From contig OZ257249.1 of the NCBI GenBank assembly GCA_965279565.1, positions 3,782,001 through 3,846,000 of the forward strand: a DNA stretch of 64,000 nt, read 5' to 3'. The notes beneath the pieces were generated by a model. That model was not told where the DNA came from. It made no database searches and saw only the letters and a list, made by a program, of their open reading frames with translations. Both the position numbers and the translations under genes were made by a program. This DNA comes from Tagaea sp965279565 (GTDB taxonomy: Bacteria > Pseudomonadota > Alphaproteobacteria > CACIAM-22H2). Shown here one piece after another: positions 61,117 through 64,000 of this stretch (position 1 is its first letter; each line of letters opens with the position of its first letter).

Positions 61117-62292
61117 GTGAATCGCTCCTTCCTGATCAGCCTGTTCCTGTCCAAGCTGGCCGACCAGATCCTGCTGTTCCTGGTCCCGCTCGTGGTCTAC
61201 CGCCTGACAGGCAGCATCGCGTGGTCGGGGGCCGCCTTTTTCATCGAAACGCTCCCGCGCTACGTCGCGTTCCCGGTCTGCGGCATCCTGTGCGACCGCA
61301 TCTCGCCGCTGCGCCTGCTGCATCTGAGCCAGGTGCTGCGTTTCGCCGCCGTGGTCGGCGGTGTGGCGGGCCATGCGGCGTTCGGCGGCGTGGGCTGGCT
61401 GATCGCGATCTCGGCGATCTGCGGCGTGCTGACCACGCAGGGCGTGATGGCGCGCGAAGTGATCCTGCCGCAGATGCTGCGAGGCCAGCGCTTCGAGAAG
61501 GTCCTGTCCTATACGCAGATCGCCGACCAGCTCGGCTCGGTCCTCGGTCCGCTCGCCGGTGCGGCCCTTCTCGACATCTGGGCGTGGGAACTGGTCGTGC
61601 TGTTCGCGGGCGGCCTGTTCCTCGGCGCCGATCTCGCGATCCATCTCTGGCGGCGCGCGATGGCGCCCGTCCTCGCCGCACCCGAAACCCGCCGCGCCAA
61701 CTGGTTCGCCCCGCTGGCCGTCGCGGCGCGGCACATCTGGCGACTGCCCGGCCTCGGCGAGGTCATCGTGCTCGCGGCCGGCGTCAATCTCGTCTACGGC
61801 GCGATGATGGCGACGTCGGCGGCGATGGTCGTCGGCGTGCTCGGCGGCACGGACGGCAACTATGCGCTGCTGCAGGCCGCTAGCGCGGTCGCGTCGGTGG
61901 CGATCCTGCTGTTCGTCGCGCATACGCCGATCCGCATCGGCATCCTCGGCGTGGCGGCGTTCCTGCTGATCCTGGCGGGCGGCGTGCTGTCGGGGCTGGA
62001 AGCCGGCATGGCGCTCTATTTCGCGGCCTACCTGCTGGTGATGGGCTTCGACAAGATGTTCAGCGTCTTCATGCGCAGCCTTCGCCAGCGCATAATTCCG
62101 CCACGCGATTTCGGCAAGACGACGGGGCTGGTCGTGATGCTGAACAACCTGTCGCAGCCGCTGGCGGGCCTGATCGTGGCGGTCTTCTCGGCCGACTTCG
62201 GGCTGGGGCCGGTGCTGCTGGCGATCGCGGCGGCGATGGGCACGCTGGGTGCGGTTTCCGCCACGATGATGCTGCGGCGGACCCGGCGCTAG
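61117..62292 (+). CDS. MFS transporter (EntS/macrolide-exporter type)
   Basis: 391 residues, about 12 helices. It starts with SFLISLFLSKLADQILLFLV and has ETLPRYVAFPVCGILCDRIS as the A-motif-like loop. This fits the MFS_3/EntS branch that exports siderophores or drugs; the substrate is unknown. GTG 61117 is the start; no in-frame ATG is nearby. It shares CTAG with the convergent cytochrome P460 gene. Confidence 0.85.
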   Translation: MNRSFLISLFLSKLADQILLFLVPLVVYRLTGSIAWSGAAFFIETLPRYVAFPVCGILCDRISPLRLLHLSQVLRFAAVVGGVAGHAAFGGVGWLIAISAICGVLTTQGVMAREVILPQMLRGQRFEKVLSYTQIADQLGSVLGPLAGAALLDIWAWELVVLFAGGLFLGADLAIHLWRRAMAPVLAAPETRRANWFAPLAVAARHIWRLPGLGEVIVLAAGVNLVYGAMMATSAAMVVGVLGGTDGNYALLQAASAVASVAILLFVAHTPIRIGILGVAAFLLILAGGVLSGLEAGMALYFAAYLLVMGFDKMFSVFMRSLRQRIIPPRDFGKTTGLVVMLNNLSQPLAGLIVAVFSADFGLGPVLLAIAAAMGTLGAVSATMMLRRTRR

Positions 62293-62936
62293 TCCGCCAC
62301 GCGCTGGCGCGGCGGCACGAAGAACAGGAAGTCCTGCACGCGCGCGGATTTGTGGCAGCCGGCGCAATAGGCGACGGCGGGCGCGTTTTCCCCGCCGCTC
62401 TCGCCCACGCGCTTGCCGTCGGGCGTGGTCACCGCGAAGCGCCAGTCGCCGTTGGGCGCGTCGTAGCCTTCCGCCATGCGTTCCATCACGAAGATCGGCC
62501 CGGCGGCGGCGTTGCCCGCCATGTCGACGCGGAAGCTGCGCTTCAGGACCGCCGCCCCCTGCGGCAGGCGTGCCCCGCGCTCGGCCTTCGCATAGTCCGA
62601 AGCGGCCGCGGCGTTGGCGTAGACTTTCAGGAACATGCCGTGCTCGGAGGCCATATAGGTGCGCGACATCGCCCGCCAGCCGCGCGTGGCGCGGATCGTG
62701 GCGTCTTCGGCGCGCGCGAGGGCGGCGTCGAGTTCGGATGAAAGGCAGCCGGCCATCGCGTCGACTTCCGCCTGTTCGAGAACCATGGGCGGATAGCTGA
62801 GCCGGCCAAGGGCGTCGGCCGGCGCACCCGCGGCGCGCGCGACGCGGCAGGCGGACGCCCCGTCGGCCATCGGCGCGCAGGCGGCGAGCAGCACCGCAAG
62901 TCCCAGTCCCGAGATTCCGCCGATGATCCGCCGCAA
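62289..62936 (-). CDS. Cytochrome P460-like lipoprotein
   Basis: 215 residues. Lipobox LLAACAPM near residue 20, so likely a lipoprotein. The haem c motif CAGCH is near the end (AVAYCAGCHKSARVQDFLF), and MFLKVYANAAAASDYAKAER with IFVMERMAEGYD match cytochrome P460. P460 enzymes oxidise hydroxylamine or bind NO in some bacteria. TTG 62936 is chosen because AGGAG lies eight bases upstream and it gives a short signal; no ATG or GTG start fits. Confidence 0.8.
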   Translation of the reverse strand: MRRIIGGISGLGLAVLLAACAPMADGASACRVARAAGAPADALGRLSYPPMVLEQAEVDAMAGCLSSELDAALARAEDATIRATRGWRAMSRTYMASEHGMFLKVYANAAAASDYAKAERGARLPQGAAVLKRSFRVDMAGNAAAGPIFVMERMAEGYDAPNGDWRFAVTTPDGKRVGESGGENAPAVAYCAGCHKSARVQDFLFFVPPRQRVAD

Positions 62937-63074
62937 CGCCCCGCTCCTACGCCTTCGGTTCGCCGCATCGCCCCGGAAGGTTTCGCCGTCCGGCCCGGAA
63001 TTCGGGTGCGGACAGAATCGTTCGCTTGCGGCAGACTGCATCCTAACGCGCTTCGCACCCGGGGAGACTGCCCA

Positions 63075-63914
63075 ATGTGCCGCTGGTTGGCCTATTCCGG
63101 CCGTCCGCTCTATCTCGAGGACTTCCTCTTCAAGCCCGAGAATTCGCTGATCAACCAGTCGCTCCACGCGCGCAAGGGCCACGTGGCGACCAACGGCGAC
63201 GGGTTCGGCGTGGGCTGGTACGGCGACCGCTCGGAACCCGGCCTGTTCCGCGACATCCGCCCCGCCTGGAACGACGAGAATTTGCGCTCGATCGCCGAGC
63301 AGATCCGCACCGGCCATTTCTTCGCGCATGTGCGCGCCTCGACCGGCACGTCGATCAGCCGCGCCAACTGCCATCCGTTCCAGCACGGGCGCTGGATGTT
63401 CATGCATAACGGCCAGATCGGCGGCTTCGACCGCGTGGCGCGCGATCTCGACTTCGCGATCGATCCGGAATTCTACCGCGCGCGGCGCGGCACCACCGAC
63501 AGCGAGACGATCTTCCTCTTGATGCTCACCTACGGGCTGGAGCGCGACCCCGAGCATGCGCTGGCGCGCACGCTGGGCAAGATCGTCGAGGTCACGCAGA
63601 AGGCGGGCACGGCCGATCCGTTCCGCTTCACCGCCGCCTTCACCGACGGGCGGCGCATCTATGCCGCGCGCTTCTCGTCCGACGGGCATTCGCCCACGCT
63701 GTTCTACGGTTGCGGCACCGGTATACGTGCTGCCGACGGCGGCGGCTGTTCGGACGGCAGCGGCGGCGAGGATTCGCTGCTCGTGCTCTCCGAACCGCTC
63801 GATACCGATCTTTCGCACTGGACGGCGGTGGGCGAAAGCGCGCTGCTCGTCGTCGAGAACGGGCGCGTCGACGTGCGCGCCCTGAAGCCAATCATGTCCC
63901 GCGTCGCCGCATAA
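63075..63914 (+). CDS. Class II glutamine amidotransferase (EgtC/YafJ type)
   Basis: 279 residues, Ntn hydrolase. The nucleophile C2 starts the mature protein (MCRWLAYSGRP). GFGVGWYGD, FFAHVRASTGTSIS, ANCHPFQHGRWMFMHNGQIG follow. EgtC removes glutamate in ergothioneine synthesis, but many relatives have other roles; no egtB/egtD is in view. A start upstream of Cys2 would destroy the Ntn site, which fixes ATG 63075. Confidence 0.9.
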   Translation: MCRWLAYSGRPLYLEDFLFKPENSLINQSLHARKGHVATNGDGFGVGWYGDRSEPGLFRDIRPAWNDENLRSIAEQIRTGHFFAHVRASTGTSISRANCHPFQHGRWMFMHNGQIGGFDRVARDLDFAIDPEFYRARRGTTDSETIFLLMLTYGLERDPEHALARTLGKIVEVTQKAGTADPFRFTAAFTDGRRIYAARFSSDGHSPTLFYGCGTGIRAADGGGCSDGSGGEDSLLVLSEPLDTDLSHWTAVGESALLVVENGRVDVRALKPIMSRVAA

Positions 63915-63927
63915 GGAACCCACGCAC

Positions 63928-64000
63928 ATGCTCGTCGTCTACGGTCGCGCCAGTTCGTCCAACGTCCAGAAGGTCCTGTGGCTGTGCGAGGAGCTGGGCC
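63928..64000 (+). CDS. Glutathione S-transferase family, cut by window end
   Basis: Only 24 residues are visible, MLVVYGRASSSNVQKVLWLC then EELG. The start of the N-terminal thioredoxin fold matches GSTs: an early beta strand, then SSNVQKVLW with the usual Ser/Asn in the active-site region. AAGGA lies before the ATG. It follows the amidotransferase by 13 bp and may be in the same unit. Confidence 0.75.
   Translation, partial: MLVVYGRASSSNVQKVLWLCEELG

Noticed and set aside
1..64000. Mobile elements, prophage, CRISPR or toxin-antitoxin systems
   Set aside because: No transposase, integrase, phage structural gene, repeat-spacer array or recognisable TA pair was found on either strand.

Overview
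The window is high-GC, densely packed chromosomal DNA from a flagellated, chemotactic alphaproteobacterium. A Rhodospirillales-like lineage is my best guess from gene content: an isc (not suf) iron-sulfur cluster with tandem cysteine desulfurases, glnB-glnA, a DUF1194 protein, PAS_5- and PAS_7-type sensors, a compact flagellin and chemoreceptors. I see no insertion sequence, phage, integrase or CRISPR array. The genes look like core and light accessory chromosome.

Layout. 1-4605: 3' end of a GntR/FadR regulator, an SDR dehydrogenase and a sugar-type ABC importer (binding protein plus two permeases, no ATPase). 4613-5074: PAS_5 protein. 5270-14822 (minus strand): tRNA-Met and a twelve-gene sulfur and Fe-S operon, cysE-iscR-(nifS-like)-iscS-iscU-iscA-hscB-hscA-fdx-iscX-tenA-mnmA, with an IscR-like operator over its promoter. 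15014-25355: alpha/beta hydrolase, tyrS, an AsmA/YhdP-like protein, glnE, a Bcp peroxiredoxin, a response regulator and DUF1203. 25356-25670: inverted repeat element plus phased GTCAAC repeats. 25671-31257: prfB with a programmed +1 frameshift, a SAF-domain dehydrogenase, a WD40 protein with a CobW GTPase, Nudix, and a small low-complexity protein. 31265-39770: chemoreceptor, SCO protein, a giant hybrid kinase, malonyl-CoA decarboxylase and a small protein. 39947-50895: nnr, DUF1194, two paralogous pentapeptide-repeat proteins around tRNA-His, an aminotransferase and glnB-glnA, then a YbaK deacylase, an Fsr-like MFS protein and flagellin. 51118-64000: deaminase, TPR-like protein, thioesterase, parE, a second copy of the inverted repeat, YqaE/Pmp3, an ArsR-SRPBCC-GFA operon, two MFS proteins, a second chemoreceptor, DUF1003, cytochrome P460, a class II amidotransferase and the start of a GST.

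How it fits together. The isc operon reads as one sulfur pathway: CysE supplies cysteine precursor, two desulfurases extract sulfur, the Isc proteins build clusters, and MnmA puts sulfur into tRNA. Three nitrogen-control parts are present (GlnB, GlnA, GlnE); glnBA has a sigma-54 promoter with two NtrC-like sites upstream. Most genes abut or overlap by 4 bp. Six of the ten convergent junctions share a single CTAG that gives both genes their TAG stop. The only convergent junction with a real gap carries the inverted repeat.
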